This document shows positions 28,388 through 37,911 of a DNA stretch of 64,000 nucleotides, in pieces. Below the pieces are notes generated by a model. It searched no databases. It was given only the letters and a program-made list of their open reading frames with translations, and was not told the origin of the DNA. The stretch spans positions 868,001 through 932,000 of the forward strand of contig CAVXXI010000001.1 of the NCBI GenBank assembly GCA_963765725.1. Reading direction: 5' to 3'. This DNA is from DASQEH01 sp963765725 (GTDB taxonomy: Bacteria > Actinomycetota > Actinomycetes > Propionibacteriales > Nocardioidaceae). Every line of letters starts with the position of its first letter. The first letter of the stretch is position 1. The translations under genes and the position numbers were made by a program.

Positions 28388-28789
28388 CTACTTCCCGCCT
28401 TGCAGGACGCCAAGGGCAGGTCTTGCCGGACCAGATCCGGACCACCAGGCCGAGGATGCGGTTCCAGCGTCCAATATCGCCTGGGTATCGGGGTGGAGAT
28501 AGCGGCTCGTTACGGCCGGGTCTTGATGTCCGGCGACGCGCTGGAGGATGTGCAGATCAGCGCCTGCGTCGGCCAACCCGATCAGTGCCGTGTGCCTCAG
28601 ACCGTGGCGAACGAGGCCGGAGAGGCCGAGATCGGTGACGAGGGTGTCCCAGCCCATTGCGTCGCGAAGCGTAGCCGTGGTGATCACGCCACCGCGCGGG
28701 TCGGACAGCAATCGCTCGTCACCACGATGCCCCGCGGTGAGGCGAACCAGCGTGTGTTGCCGCGTTGGGGTTCGCTCAGCGGGCAGCAC
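28388..28789 (-). pseudogene. C-terminal fragment of a phage-type tyrosine integrase
   Basis: Up to 133 residues matching only the end of the catalytic domain: HGLRHTALIGLADAGA supplies HxxR, VAGHQD the second His, and TSRYLHPD the Tyr nucleophile. The box with the first catalytic Arg and the whole DNA-binding N-terminal half are missing, and no in-frame continuation is seen upstream. It cannot work as a recombinase alone. Its place next to att copy 2 and its orientation fit the left end of island 2. Confidence 0.8.
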
Positions 28790-28851
28790 TCAAGCCCGCG
28801 TCGCCGGCGGCGTCACGGAGCCCGGTTGAAGGTCGTCTGCGGTTGAGCGTG

Positions 28852-29832
28852 TTAACCGAGGCGCTGGAGCGCTTGTTCTACGACGACCTCGACGCGAGCT
28901 GTCATGCCCGACACGTCGATTGGGCGGCGACCAGCAACCTGACGCGAGATGGACTTTGGTGCGTTGTCGTCGTGGTGGAGTAGGGCGTGCAGGTCCCACC
29001 AAGGGTGGAGAGCTACACCTACGGTCGACTCGTAACGTGAGCGGAGTTCCTCTGCCCAACCGGGTGAGTAGAGCGAGGCCAGGTACCGCCGGCATTGTCC
29101 GACATCGATGGCGCGAGACCCTCGGTGGATGCCGTTCCAGTCGGTGAGTCCGGTGATCTTGCCGCGCGACCACAGCAAGTTGACGGGTAGATAGTCGCAG
29201 TGCAGGAAGACGGCACGATCCTCAGGTGGTGCTGACTCCATGGCATCGAAGGCGGCCTGCCAGACCGCCGGGTTTCGCGCGCCGGCTGGTACCTGGAACT
29301 GTCCGAGCGGTGTGATCCAGGAGTCGGTCCACGGTCGAAACGGGGGGGCTGGAAGGTCGACGGCATGCAGTCGGGCGGCGAGCTCGGCGATCCTCTCGAT
29401 CCATGGCCGATGCTCTTTGGGGGTGAGGTGAACATGACCAGGCAGACGTGTCATCAGCAGCGATGGCGCACCGCCGGTAGCTGCGCCAGCCATGTCCGTC
29501 GCCAGAATCGTCGGGACCGGCAGTCCGCTGCCAGCCACCACCGTGAGGTTGGCAATCTCCTCCTCCATAGCTGTCCGAAGGGCGACGCTTCCCGCCGGGT
29601 ACTGCCGCAACACCACAAAGGTGCGAGTGTTATGTCGCTTCACTGACAGCCGATGGACAGCAGAGTTGACGCCACCGGTCAATCGACGATGGCCGACGAT
29701 GCGACTGCCTTCGCCCATGGAAGCCGCAACCCAGGCCAGGGTTTCGGAGGAGGGCTTTCGTCGGAAGAACTTGTTCTCTCGCCAATCGCCGTCGACCGCT
29801 AGGTCTGGGCTGGCAAGGTCGTCAGTGGTCAC
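28852..29832 (-). CDS. APH-family phosphotransferase
   Basis: A protein of about 326 residues with the aminoglycoside phosphotransferase/choline kinase-like fold. The catalytic loop is FLHCDYLPVNLLW (HxDxxxxN), and the metal-binding Asp is in GLTDWNGI; the N-terminal lobe has RRLTGGVNSAVHRL. The substrate is unknown, and resistance should not be assumed, since many actinobacterial members are of unknown function. The frame is open to 30069; GTG 29832 is preferred because the family-like sequence starts soon after (LAWVAASMGEG), and ATG 29718 is a shorter choice. Cargo of island 2. Confidence 0.8.
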   Translation of the reverse strand: MTTDDLASPDLAVDGDWRENKFFRRKPSSETLAWVAASMGEGSRIVGHRRLTGGVNSAVHRLSVKRHNTRTFVVLRQYPAGSVALRTAMEEEIANLTVVAGSGLPVPTILATDMAGAATGGAPSLLMTRLPGHVHLTPKEHRPWIERIAELAARLHAVDLPAPPFRPWTDSWITPLGQFQVPAGARNPAVWQAAFDAMESAPPEDRAVFLHCDYLPVNLLWSRGKITGLTDWNGIHRGSRAIDVGQCRRYLASLYSPGWAEELRSRYESTVGVALHPWWDLHALLHHDDNAPKSISRQVAGRRPIDVSGMTARVEVVVEQALQRLG

Positions 29833-30167
29833 GTGTGGCAACGCTATCGGTGCGCGGCAGCGATCTTCAGCGACTAGCTCGACGAGCCGTCGACGTCTCA
29901 GAACCGAGACCGTCGGCGCTCCCCCCGATGACTTGTCCGTCGGCTTGCCTGCTCGACGCAGTCCGCAAGCCGGTCGCGTTTGGGGACTGCAGCTGCTCGT
30001 GCTGTCCGCGTGAACCTCCGGGGTGCTCCAACCCGCGTCTTTCCACCGCGAGTCAGCGCCAATGTGCAACGTCCGCTCATGCGCTGGGAGTGGGCACGCC
30101 GAGGCTGCTACAACCGGCCTGGCCTGGGATGTTCAGCCACCGTGGCGGCGTCCTGGGGGTTGTCCGT

Positions 30168-30815
30168 TCAGCGATGTCGGCTCTGTAGGTATGCGAGGAC
30201 CGCAAGGACACGACGGTTGTCTTCTGCGGCCACGTAAATGCCCAGCTTGTGGATGATGCGGGTAACGTGACTCTCCACCGTGCGCTCAGAAAGGTTCAGA
30301 GCTTGAGATATCCCAAGATTCGTTCTGCCCTGTGCCATATGTGAAAGCACGTCGAACTCACGCTCGGAAAGCTGCTTGACGGGGTCGTAGGCGTCCCCGG
30401 GAGCCAGCAGCTGGCTCACCACTAGCGGGTCCAGAACAGATCCCCCTCGGCTGACGATCTCGAGCGTCTCGAGGAACTGGTCGACCTCGATCACTCTGTC
30501 CTTCAGCAGGTAGCCGAAGTAGCCGCCCGCGGCGAGCTCCACGCAGTTCTTCGTCTCGACGTGCTGGGACAGAAGCACCATCGGCAAGGTCGAGTTCGCT
30601 GTCCGGAGCTGCTGCGCGGCCCGTGCCCCGTCGTCGGTGAGGTCCGGCGGCATCCGGACGTCGATCACGACTACATCGGGAGCGTGGTCGTGGACGGCGT
30701 CGATGAGCGCTGCGGCGTTGCCTGCTTGTGCCACGACCTCGTGGCCGCTCTCAGTGAGTAACCGAGTCATTCCTTCGCGAAACAGGGCGGAGTCCTCCCC
30801 GATCACGACACGCAC
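30168..30815 (-). CDS. NarL/FixJ-type response regulator
   Basis: 215 residues: a receiver domain with GEDSALF acidic pocket, phospho-acceptor Asp in VVVIDVRMP near residue 52, and Lys in LLKDRV, followed by a LuxR-type HTH (QLSEREFDVLSHMAQG, LNLSERTVESHVTRI). GTG 30815 has GAGGAG 5 nt upstream and overlaps the kinase gene by 13 nt, so kinase and regulator are co-translated. It lies in island 2. Confidence 0.93.
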   Translation of the reverse strand: MRVVIGEDSALFREGMTRLLTESGHEVVAQAGNAAALIDAVHDHAPDVVVIDVRMPPDLTDDGARAAQQLRTANSTLPMVLLSQHVETKNCVELAAGGYFGYLLKDRVIEVDQFLETLEIVSRGGSVLDPLVVSQLLAPGDAYDPVKQLSEREFDVLSHMAQGRTNLGISQALNLSERTVESHVTRIIHKLGIYVAAEDNRRVLAVLAYLQSRHR

Positions 30816-32758
30816 ATCTGCTCCTCGACATGGATGGGAAGACGTGCAGTGACGCTCGTCCCGCGCCCTTTCACACTGTCGACGACGAGTTCGCCGCCGG
30901 CGGCCGCAACGCGATCGGACAGCGAGCCCAGCCCCCCATCCAGGCCGACCAGGGCACCACCGGTGCCGTCGTCGGTGCACCTGACGACAAGCCAGCCGGG
31001 CTGCTCGCTGACGTCGAGCACAAGGCGGGAGGCGCCGGCATGCTTCATGGCGTTCGCCACTGACTCGGCAGCGACGTAGTAGGCGGTGGTGTTGATGATG
31101 TCGTTGAGGCTCGACACGGTCGCGATGTGTGTGTCCATCGGCAGCGGAACGCGCTGGGCAAGCATCTGGACGGCCGCACGTAGACCGTCGTCGAGGCAGC
31201 TCGGCCGGATGCCATGGGCTAGGTCGCGCAGCTCGCGAGTCGACGTGGTGACCTCGTTGACCCATTCCGCTATGAGAGCGGTGGCGTCCTCCGGCGAGAG
31301 TTCGCTGCCGGCATTGAGCCGACGCTCGGCCAGGCGCATCGAGATGGCCAGCGACACCAGCCGTTGCTGGGCGACATCATGCAGGTCGCGTTCTAGCTTG
31401 CGGCGTTCCTCGTAACCAACCTGCTGGACGCGGGCACGGCTCTCCTTGGCTTCACGGAGTGCGCGGGTGGCCTCGGCACGGAGACGCACGACCTCGACCA
31501 GCAGGGCACCGTCGCGGGCGACCTCTGCCAATAGGTGGGGCGAGACCCCATCGGCAGTGATGGCGCCGATTGCTTGTCCTTGAACCGTCACGGCGGCACC
31601 GGTTGTCGGGCTGTCCGTGACAGTGACCCGAAGCGACGGGTCTCGCAGCGCCTGGCGCAGTGTCGCCTCGATGTCCTCGGGCTCTGCTTCACCTGTGTTC
31701 ACGCGCCGTTCGAGATCGGCAAGCGCCTCATGCACACGTTGCCGAGCGGGGTAGAGCTTCAGGTCCACGACTTTCTGGAGGCGCCTGCTCGCCGGACCGA
31801 AGGCAAGAGCGGTGCCGGCCGCCACCAGCGCCGAGAGCACAGGCGACTGCCGCCCGAGCAGCGCACCGCTGAGTGCGGCAGTGGCTCCGAACACTCCGAT
31901 CACGGCGCCGGTGAGGATCGTGTAGACCGCGGCCGCCACGATGGCCCGGTCGACGTCGAACAAGTCATGGCGCACCACCGCCACGACCGTCGCGGCCGGC
32001 ATCGCGACGAACATCGCCGCGATGCCGATGCCCGCCAGGGAGTTGCTACCGATGATCAGGAAGCCACCCCAGCTGAGCATCAGTGTCAGTGGAAGGAGTA
32101 GCAGCGTGAGCAGCATCCACTTGACCTGCCCTCGTATCCGCTGATCGCCTCGACGGTAGCGAAGGACCAGCGAGGTCGGCGCCCCAAGCATCAGCACCAC
32201 GAAGGTCGGGAAGAACACCACTTGCAGTGCGACGGCGACCGAGGTCGGAAGGGAGCCCCAGACCAGCGCAACTGTGGGCCCGGTGGGAGGGGGCAAGAAG
32301 ACGAAGAAGCACTGGATGACAGCCGCCACCAGCACCATGCCGAGGGCCGCCCGAGACCAACGACGGGTCAGCGCTCGCCCGGTGGGGAACAGGTAGACCA
32401 GCATCATCAGAGCCGAGTACATCCAGACCCAGTGCGCCGACGTCACCAGCAACACCTCGGTCGGAATCGCCGGCAGCGTCCCCCCCGAACGGACGACAGC
32501 CTCCGGGTAGGTCTCCGAGACTTCGTCGACGCCAACGACCAGGCTCATGAAGGCAATCACCGCGCCCAGCGCGTTGCTGGGCTGCTTGACCGCGGCGACC
32601 CAGGACAGGCCCACGCTCGCGACAGCCACCGTCGTGGCGACGGCGACGTAAGCGGTGTCCGCGGCGGACCCGGCGACGATCTGACCAGTGGTCGCGAGGC
32701 ATGCCAGGGCCGCAGTGAGGGGCGCCAGCGCAACCGCTGTGATCTTGGGCCAAGCCAC
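30803..32758 (-). CDS. NarL-type sensor histidine kinase
   Basis: 651 residues. The N-terminal half has about ten hydrophobic segments (MASE-like membrane sensor), then a linker with a long helix, the HisKA_3 box ERKLERDLHDVAQQR with the phosphate-accepting His near residue 457, and a HATPase domain with AAESVANAMKHAGAS (N box) and DDGTGGA (G1 box). It forms a two-component pair with the overlapping response regulator. The signal is unknown. The divergent membrane-protein gene 110 bp away may be a target. Confidence 0.92.
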   Translation of the reverse strand: MAWPKITAVALAPLTAALACLATTGQIVAGSAADTAYVAVATTVAVASVGLSWVAAVKQPSNALGAVIAFMSLVVGVDEVSETYPEAVVRSGGTLPAIPTEVLLVTSAHWVWMYSALMMLVYLFPTGRALTRRWSRAALGMVLVAAVIQCFFVFLPPPTGPTVALVWGSLPTSVAVALQVVFFPTFVVLMLGAPTSLVLRYRRGDQRIRGQVKWMLLTLLLLPLTLMLSWGGFLIIGSNSLAGIGIAAMFVAMPAATVVAVVRHDLFDVDRAIVAAAVYTILTGAVIGVFGATAALSGALLGRQSPVLSALVAAGTALAFGPASRRLQKVVDLKLYPARQRVHEALADLERRVNTGEAEPEDIEATLRQALRDPSLRVTVTDSPTTGAAVTVQGQAIGAITADGVSPHLLAEVARDGALLVEVVRLRAEATRALREAKESRARVQQVGYEERRKLERDLHDVAQQRLVSLAISMRLAERRLNAGSELSPEDATALIAEWVNEVTTSTRELRDLAHGIRPSCLDDGLRAAVQMLAQRVPLPMDTHIATVSSLNDIINTTAYYVAAESVANAMKHAGASRLVLDVSEQPGWLVVRCTDDGTGGALVGLDGGLGSLSDRVAAAGGELVVDSVKGRGTSVTARLPIHVEEQMCVS

Positions 32759-32866
32759 GACACAAGAGTAGGGAGCAGCCGACGACCTGGCGTCCGTGCT
32801 AACGCTGAATCGAGTCGGGAAGTAGCACCGATGTGATGCCGGTCCGAGTAACGCGACCGTTGCGCC

Positions 32867-33415
32867 ATGACGACAACAACTCAGCGAACCACCAATCCTG
32901 GCCTCGCCCTCATTCTCGCCGGTGTCGCGTGGGACCTCATCTTGACCACCCTCTTATTCTCTCTCGTCGACATTCCCGACGGGCTCTGGTTCCTCCTGGA
33001 TGCGCCGGGCATGGCGCTGATCGCGATCGGCTTCGCCCGGTACTCGCCGAAGACCATTCCGGTTGCCGCGGCGTTCGGGATCTTCGCGGCCATGCACCTG
33101 GTCATCTCCACGAACCCGGATGGACTGGGCTTCCTTCTCGGACCAGGTGACCTGCTCATCGCACTGTGCGGCATCGCCTCGACGATCTGGATCAGCAGGA
33201 CCGAAGGCTGGAGCGCCAAGCCCGGCGGCGTGCTCGCTTTCACCGGCTCGATCCTGGTCATCGGGCCGCTCTTCGCGCTGTTCGGCGACACAGGCCTGGC
33301 CTGGGGACTGCCGTTGTACTCCCTGCTCATGCTCGCCTCGTGGCTGCTGCTCCGGCGCGGATTCGTGAGCGGGGCAAAGGTGGACGCCGCTCCGGCGGCG
33401 TACAGAACTGCGTAG
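32867..33415 (+). CDS. Small integral membrane protein, unknown function
   Basis: 182 residues with about six hydrophobic segments (for example LALILAGVAWDLILTTLLF and LLIALCGIASTIWI), short loops and a soluble C-terminal tail. I do not recognise the family. It is transcribed away from the histidine kinase, with a shared upstream region, so it may be the response regulator's target. It is the last gene of island 2. Confidence 0.75.
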   Translation: MTTTTQRTTNPGLALILAGVAWDLILTTLLFSLVDIPDGLWFLLDAPGMALIAIGFARYSPKTIPVAAAFGIFAAMHLVISTNPDGLGFLLGPGDLLIALCGIASTIWISRTEGWSAKPGGVLAFTGSILVIGPLFALFGDTGLAWGLPLYSLLMLASWLLLRRGFVSGAKVDAAPAAYRTA

Positions 33416-33885
33416 CAAGGATGTCACGTTCGATCGAAGGTGGAGCACGCTGCCGGACGGACAGGCGTCGGCTCATGCCGCTGTGGGGCGCGTCATTCCA
33501 CCGCGAATGCGTCACCCATGAACGTCCTGATCTGCCGCTGAGCGGTTATCAGGCGATGGGCGAGTGGCCGCTCTCATGCTGCTGAAATCGCCTCTAGAAG
33601 GATCAAGGCGCCGGTAACGGGGGAGAAGTACCAAGGGGCTCCCAGCCCTGGATCCCTTGCCCCGGAGCAACGTCAACAGGCAGACGTTGGTCTGCGCCGT
33701 GGTCCGATGCCCGTCGACGTTGCCCCGGCTCGCCGAGGCCGAGCAGCTCGCCGCTGCAGCGCGGCGGACCAGATCCGGACCAACGCAGGCTAGCTTGAAC
33801 GGGTTTCACGCCTGAACGCCCATGAGCAACGGACACTCACGGACGCTCCGAACACTCGGTTCACGCTCAGATCGCGAAGCCCCCG
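33416..33885. other. No supported gene
   Basis: 470 bp between the membrane protein and att copy 3. Open frames are short and carry no motif. Confidence 0.5.
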
Positions 33886-33929
33886 ACCTGGGGGTCAAGG
33901 GGTCGCAGGCTCAAGTCCTGTCAGCCCGA
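33886..33929. repeat. Direct repeat of the tRNA-Pro 3' end (att copy 3)
   Basis: 44 bp matching tRNA-Pro from CTGGGGGTCAAGG to CAGCCCGACC with two substitutions in the T-arm (TT to CT, AA to AG). The drift suggests that this is the oldest, outermost attachment site. Islands 1 and 2 lie between it and the intact tRNA. Confidence 0.9.
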
Positions 33930-33972
33930 CCGTGTTGTCAAGATGTACTTGTGTCTGGATCGGGCGTGCGGC

Positions 33973-34656
33973 TTAGCCCTTGCTGATGGTGATGTTCTTC
34001 ATCAGGCCGGGGAAGTGTTCCCAGAAGCTGGTATCGGTGACCTGCTCGGCGCCGAAGTTGAGCGGGTGGGTGCTGGACAGGTTCCCCAGTGTTGCAGGCT
34101 TGGTGTAGGTGGAGCCGTCTTTGGTGAGCGAGACCGTAGTGGCGGTCTTGGTGCAGGTAAGGGTGTGCCAGGCACCGTCGGCCAGGCTCAGGCCGCGGGT
34201 GGCGACGAAGCCGGTGTGGCCGTTGGCGTCGCGCAGCGCGCACTCCAGCCGGACGTTGCCGCTGGTCTTGTTGTAGACGAGTTCCATCTTGTAGTACGCC
34301 CCGGCGAACTTCGACGCCCCGCGTCGCACCAGCGAGAGGTCGTGGGTGAAGGTGTAGCCGGCCGGCAGTTGCATCGTCACGCCGTAGCTGTAGTTGGCGG
34401 CGTCGGGGTTGAGGGTGGATGAGGCCGGCACCGAGATGTAGGAATTGGTGCCGTTGAAGGAATAGGCCGAACCGGTCAGCTTGATCGTGTGCAGGGTGCC
34501 GTCGTTGCCGTGCCCGGAGACGTCGTGAGCAACAGTGCCCGCAGTCTCGGTGCCGGTGAAAGTGAGCACGGTCGTGCTCGCGGCCGATGCAGGGAGGGCG
34601 GTCACCGCCAGCCCGGTCGCCACTAGAGCCATGCAGGACAGGAGCCGTTTGATCAC
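33973..34656 (-). CDS. Secreted LamG/concanavalin A-like protein
   Basis: 227 residues. GTG 34656, with GAGAAGG upstream, begins a signal peptide (IKRLLSCMALVATGLAVTA, cut near ASAA-STT). The remainder is a laminin G-like jelly-roll domain: FNGTNSYISVPASSTL is the typical second strand region, and GAWHTLTCTKTATTVSLTKDG the later core. Such single domains bind polysaccharide or surface ligands, and the ligand is not predictable. It lies 44 bp outside att copy 3. Confidence 0.78.
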   Translation of the reverse strand: MIKRLLSCMALVATGLAVTALPASAASTTVLTFTGTETAGTVAHDVSGHGNDGTLHTIKLTGSAYSFNGTNSYISVPASSTLNPDAANYSYGVTMQLPAGYTFTHDLSLVRRGASKFAGAYYKMELVYNKTSGNVRLECALRDANGHTGFVATRGLSLADGAWHTLTCTKTATTVSLTKDGSTYTKPATLGNLSSTHPLNFGAEQVTDTSFWEHFPGLMKNITISKG

Positions 34657-34975
34657 AGGTGTGCCTTCTCTGGTCGGAAGTGGTTGTGGGGCCTTGCTCC
34701 CCGGGTAAAGATGCCGTCCACAACGACCACGCGGACAAAAGGTCACGTCCCGGCTGTGCGGTGCGTCGTTGGCCATCACAAGCAGCTCGATCGGGTCTCG
34801 AGACGCGCTCACGTCCGCATCGTTGCAGCCGCGACTTGGTCCAACGAGGATGACTCCTCACCTCACCGTCTTGGGTTCACGGCCCGTCCGGGTTGCTGAT
34901 ATCGCCCCTGAGAAGGATCGTCAGGGCAGTGTGGTGGAGTCCGTGACGCACGGAGGGCGTAGCCGCTCAGACCGG

Positions 34976-35559
34976 TCAATGGCGCACCACCCGATAGCGC
35001 AGGTGAAGCACGCGGTTGCCCTGAATCACGACGTCAGGATCCTCCAGCAGGTGCTGCACACGGACCGACCCGAAGTAGCGCTTCCCGGACCCGAACACGA
35101 CGGGTACGACGTCCATGCGCACCTCATCGATCAGATCCGCAGCAAGCACCTGGCCACCGACGTCGCCAGCGGCGACCTCGACGATGTGGTCACCCGCGAA
35201 CTCCTGCACCTTGTCCACGGCTGCTTCGACGCCGCCGACGAAGTGGAGTGTCGCCTCGGGGTCCCAGCCCTCGGGTTCGGCCGGTGCGTCACGACGACCA
35301 CATGGTCGATACCGGCCGGAGGCTTCCCGTCCCAGTCGTCCGTCATGTCGAAGACGTGGCGGCCGACGCGTGTCGCCCCGATCTGGTCCCGGTACGGCCG
35401 GATGTAGTCGTAGGACGCCTGCGACACCTTTAACTGGCCGCTCTCGTCCAGCGGGACGTCACCGCTGGACAACCAGTCGAACAGCGGTCCGAGCTGGTCA
35501 TTTTCGTCCGCGACGAAGCCGTTCACCGACACCGATCTGTACATGACCACCCTGCCCAC
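34976..35559 (-). pseudogene. Dihydrofolate reductase-family (RibD C-terminal) protein, frameshifted
   Basis: The first frame from GTG 35559 encodes GRVVMYRSVSVNGFVADEND, VGRHVFDMTDDW and DHVVVVTHRP. The family sequence then continues in another frame with a segment ending VDKVQEFAGDHIVEVAAGDV and VVPVVFGSGKRYFG. The break, at about 35274-35284, equals one missing base. Corrected length is about 194 residues, normal for these NADPH-dependent reductases of unknown substrate. Real decay or a base-calling error in the GGG/CC context cannot be told apart here. Confidence 0.82.
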
Positions 35560-35610
35560 GGAGCTCTCCTCTGCTTGGGTGCCCCAAATCAGGGTGCCGT
35601 CAGCTGTCAC

Positions 35611-36309
35611 TTTTGTATGAAGTCAATCGGCCGGCAGCGGCCAGCCGTCCAGCGCGTGGCCGGGATGTTCGCTCAGGAACTGCCGCCGCGCCCATCCGCG
35701 CCCGGCGCAGGCGCGGCTTACGTGCACCGCGATCCGGTGCGTCCTTCCGCCGTCACGTCCAACTTACTGACGAGCCGCGAGCGTGCCCGTGCTGCTTGGA
35801 TGTACTGGTGATGGAGGACGCCGTCGAGACGCTGCGGTTGCCTTTGTCTGGGCTGCTCTGCCAACGTCGGCGCGATGGCCGGTGGCGGTTCGTGCATCAG
35901 GTTCAGTACGACGAGGACCAGGCGGGACGTCACCAGGCCAGTCTCGACGACTGGAGGTCGCCAGACGAGCCGGTAGAGGTCGGAGGCCGGTCCGAGAAGA
36001 GTTTGGGCTCGCACGAAGGACCGAGTTGGTGGCTGCTCTACGGGGACAACAGGAGCGGTTCGGCGACGGTGAGCTCTTTCCGACGGCAGTACCCCGCCGA
36101 TGCTTGCGTTCGGACCACTGTGGCTCTGCGAGTGGTTCAGCCCCTGGCAGGAAGCGCTCGTCACAGTCGGAGGCCAATCGCGTAAGGTGTTCGACCGCAT
36201 CCCCGGCTACCTGCGGGAACTCGCCGCCCCCGATTGATCCTTGCGGCGGACGTCCGGTCATGCCGCTGCGAGGAAGGGACACTCCGCCGCGGGATCGCGC
36301 TGGCCGTTG
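35611..36309. other. No supported gene; decayed-looking spacer
   Basis: Several overlapping open frames of 150-190 codons on both strands are rich in Arg, Ser and Pro and show no domain. A 45-codon frame at 36100-36237 (MLAFGPLWLCEWF...) has plausible codons but no ribosome site and no known relative. The next recognisable piece is an MFS relic, so this stretch is probably gene debris. Confidence 0.45.
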
Positions 36310-36318
36310 TGCAGTGAG

Positions 36319-36411
36319 ATGTTCATGACGCTGCTGGACGTGAGCGTCACCAACGTGGCACGACGGTCCGTCGGCGACGACACTGGAGCCGGCTATTCGC
36401 AGCTCCAGTGG
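36319..36411 (+). pseudogene. Relic of an EmrB/QacA-type MFS transporter (first helix only)
   Basis: The frame from ATG 36319 reads MFMTLLDVSVTNVARRSVG, then SQLQW, close to the first helix and loop of drug:H+ antiporters (family pattern LDxxIVNVALP...LQW). The similarity stops abruptly after the Trp, and nothing of the other helices follows. Compare the intact antiporter at 61169-62707. Confidence 0.6.
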
Positions 36412-36490
36412 ACCGGGGAGTTCGCAGGGTGGCGTGACCGGGCACCCGAGCGCGCCGGCGTCGCCGCCGTCTTCGACCGTGGCCGGTCGA

Positions 36491-36517
36491 TGTCACAAAC
36501 CGATGGGGCTTTACGTC
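36491..36517 (+). promoter_or_regulatory. ECF41-type promoter
   Basis: TGTCACA (36491-36497), then exactly 16 bp, then CGTC (36514-36517): the published ECF41 consensus with its preferred spacing. It lies about 44 bp upstream of the epimerase gene that starts the operon containing the ECF41 sigma factor, so the operon is probably autoregulated. Confidence 0.8.
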
Positions 36518-36560
36518 TACGGCTCGACAGCATCACAGAGGCACAACTGAGGAGATCGGC

Positions 36561-37547
36561 GTGAAGATATTCGTGGCAGGCGGTACCGGGGCGATGGGCC
36601 GCCGGTTGGTGCCGCAGCTCATCGGTGCCGGACATCATGTCGTGGCGATGACGCGTAGCGAGCGCAACGGAGACTGGCTGCAGGGGCTGGGCGCCACCGC
36701 AGCGCGTGCTGACGCGCTGGACAAGGGTTCGGTCGTCGAGGCGATCAAACGGGCAGAACCGGATGCGGTGATCCACCAGCTGACCGGACTGGCTCGGGCG
36801 AAGAGCTTCAAGGAGTTCGACAAGGAGTTCGCTTTGACGAATCGACTGCGGACCGAGGGGACCGACTTCCTGATCGAGGGGGCTCGTGCGGCCGGGGTAG
36901 GGCAGTTCATCGCGCAGAGCTATGGCAACTGGAACTACGCGCGCACCGGCACACGGCTGAAGACTGAATCCGACGAACTCGATCCGAACCCCCCGACCAA
37001 CCAGCTCACGTCGATGCACGCTATCCGCTACCTCGAGGCGGCCGTCCTGGACTTCGGCGGCATCGCGCTGCGGTACGGCAACTTCTACGGACCGGGGACC
37101 GGCATCGACACCAACGGTGACGTAGTCAACCAGGTGCGGAAGCGCCGGCTGCCGATCGTCGGGGATGGGAAGGGCGTGTGGTCTTTCGTGCACATCGACG
37201 ACGCAGCGAGTGCGGCGATCGCCGCACTCGACGGCCGAGGCCAGGGTGTCTACAACATCGCCGACGACGAGCCCGCACCCGTCAGCGCGTGGGTGCCCGC
37301 ACTGGCTAAAGCCGTGGGAGCTCAGCCGCCACGGCACGTACCTGTGTGGCTCGGTCGCCTGGCTGCCGGCGAAGTCGGTGTGTCGATGATGACGCAGATC
37401 CGGGGGACCTCCAATGCCAAGGCCAAGCGCGAGCTGGGATGGACCCCTCGTTACCCGAGCTACCGCGAGGGATTCGCCACGGGTCTCGGCGACATCCCGG
37501 TTCCCGGCTACGGGCCGCTGCCCACCACCCATCGCTCGTCGTCGTGA
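36561..37547 (+). CDS. NAD-dependent epimerase/dehydratase (COE partner of an ECF41 sigma factor)
   Basis: Extended short-chain dehydrogenase of 328 residues with FVAGGTGAMGRRL near the N-terminus and FYGPGTGID and GVYNIADDEP in the substrate domain. The usual YxxxK is not clear. The GTG start has GAGGAG about 7 nt upstream. ECF41 sigma genes are characteristically next to a carboxymuconolactone decarboxylase, oxidoreductase or epimerase (COE) gene; this is the epimerase type, with the matching promoter upstream. The substrate is unknown. Confidence 0.88.
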   Translation: MKIFVAGGTGAMGRRLVPQLIGAGHHVVAMTRSERNGDWLQGLGATAARADALDKGSVVEAIKRAEPDAVIHQLTGLARAKSFKEFDKEFALTNRLRTEGTDFLIEGARAAGVGQFIAQSYGNWNYARTGTRLKTESDELDPNPPTNQLTSMHAIRYLEAAVLDFGGIALRYGNFYGPGTGIDTNGDVVNQVRKRRLPIVGDGKGVWSFVHIDDAASAAIAALDGRGQGVYNIADDEPAPVSAWVPALAKAVGAQPPRHVPVWLGRLAAGEVGVSMMTQIRGTSNAKAKRELGWTPRYPSYREGFATGLGDIPVPGYGPLPTTHRSSS

Positions 37548-37560
37548 CCCGAGCTACGTT

Positions 37561-37896
37561 ATGCGAGCCGTGTCGATGCGCGCCGAGGTACTGCATGTCG
37601 TCCAGGACTACGAGCGGTTGTGGTGCCTGGCCGGGTTCGCACCGCATTTCGCGGCGGGTCTGGCTCGGCCATCGCGGACCTTGGCCCGCGACGATCCCTA
37701 TCAGGCCGTGCTCATCGAGCATCGCCGTCGGCTTGACGAGACCCTGCGACGCGCCCGAGTCTGCGGGGCGCTCACCGGCAGGCGGAGCGCGGGCGAGTTC
37801 GGCGACGCGTTGCTGGGGTTCTACCTCAGCCGGCGCGTGGGCCGCCGACCGCTCGACGGTTGGGCACATGCGGCACTGGCGACCGTGTTGGACTGA
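37561..37896 (+). CDS. Hypothetical protein in the ECF41 operon
   Basis: 111 residues, mostly helical, with motifs such as VVQDYERLWCLAGFAPHF and LIEHRRRLDETLRRARV. I do not recognise a family. It fits tightly between the epimerase (13 nt upstream) and the sigma factor (15 nt downstream), which supports it being a real gene. The start could also be ATG 37576. Confidence 0.55.
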   Translation: MRAVSMRAEVLHVVQDYERLWCLAGFAPHFAAGLARPSRTLARDDPYQAVLIEHRRRLDETLRRARVCGALTGRRSAGEFGDALLGFYLSRRVGRRPLDGWAHAALATVLD

Positions 37897-37911
37897 GTCG
37901 GCGGCCTCCTG

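Noticed and set aside
36100..36237. 45-codon frame MLAFGPLWLCEWF...
   Set aside because: Too short, no ribosome site and no relative known; noted only in the spacer entry.
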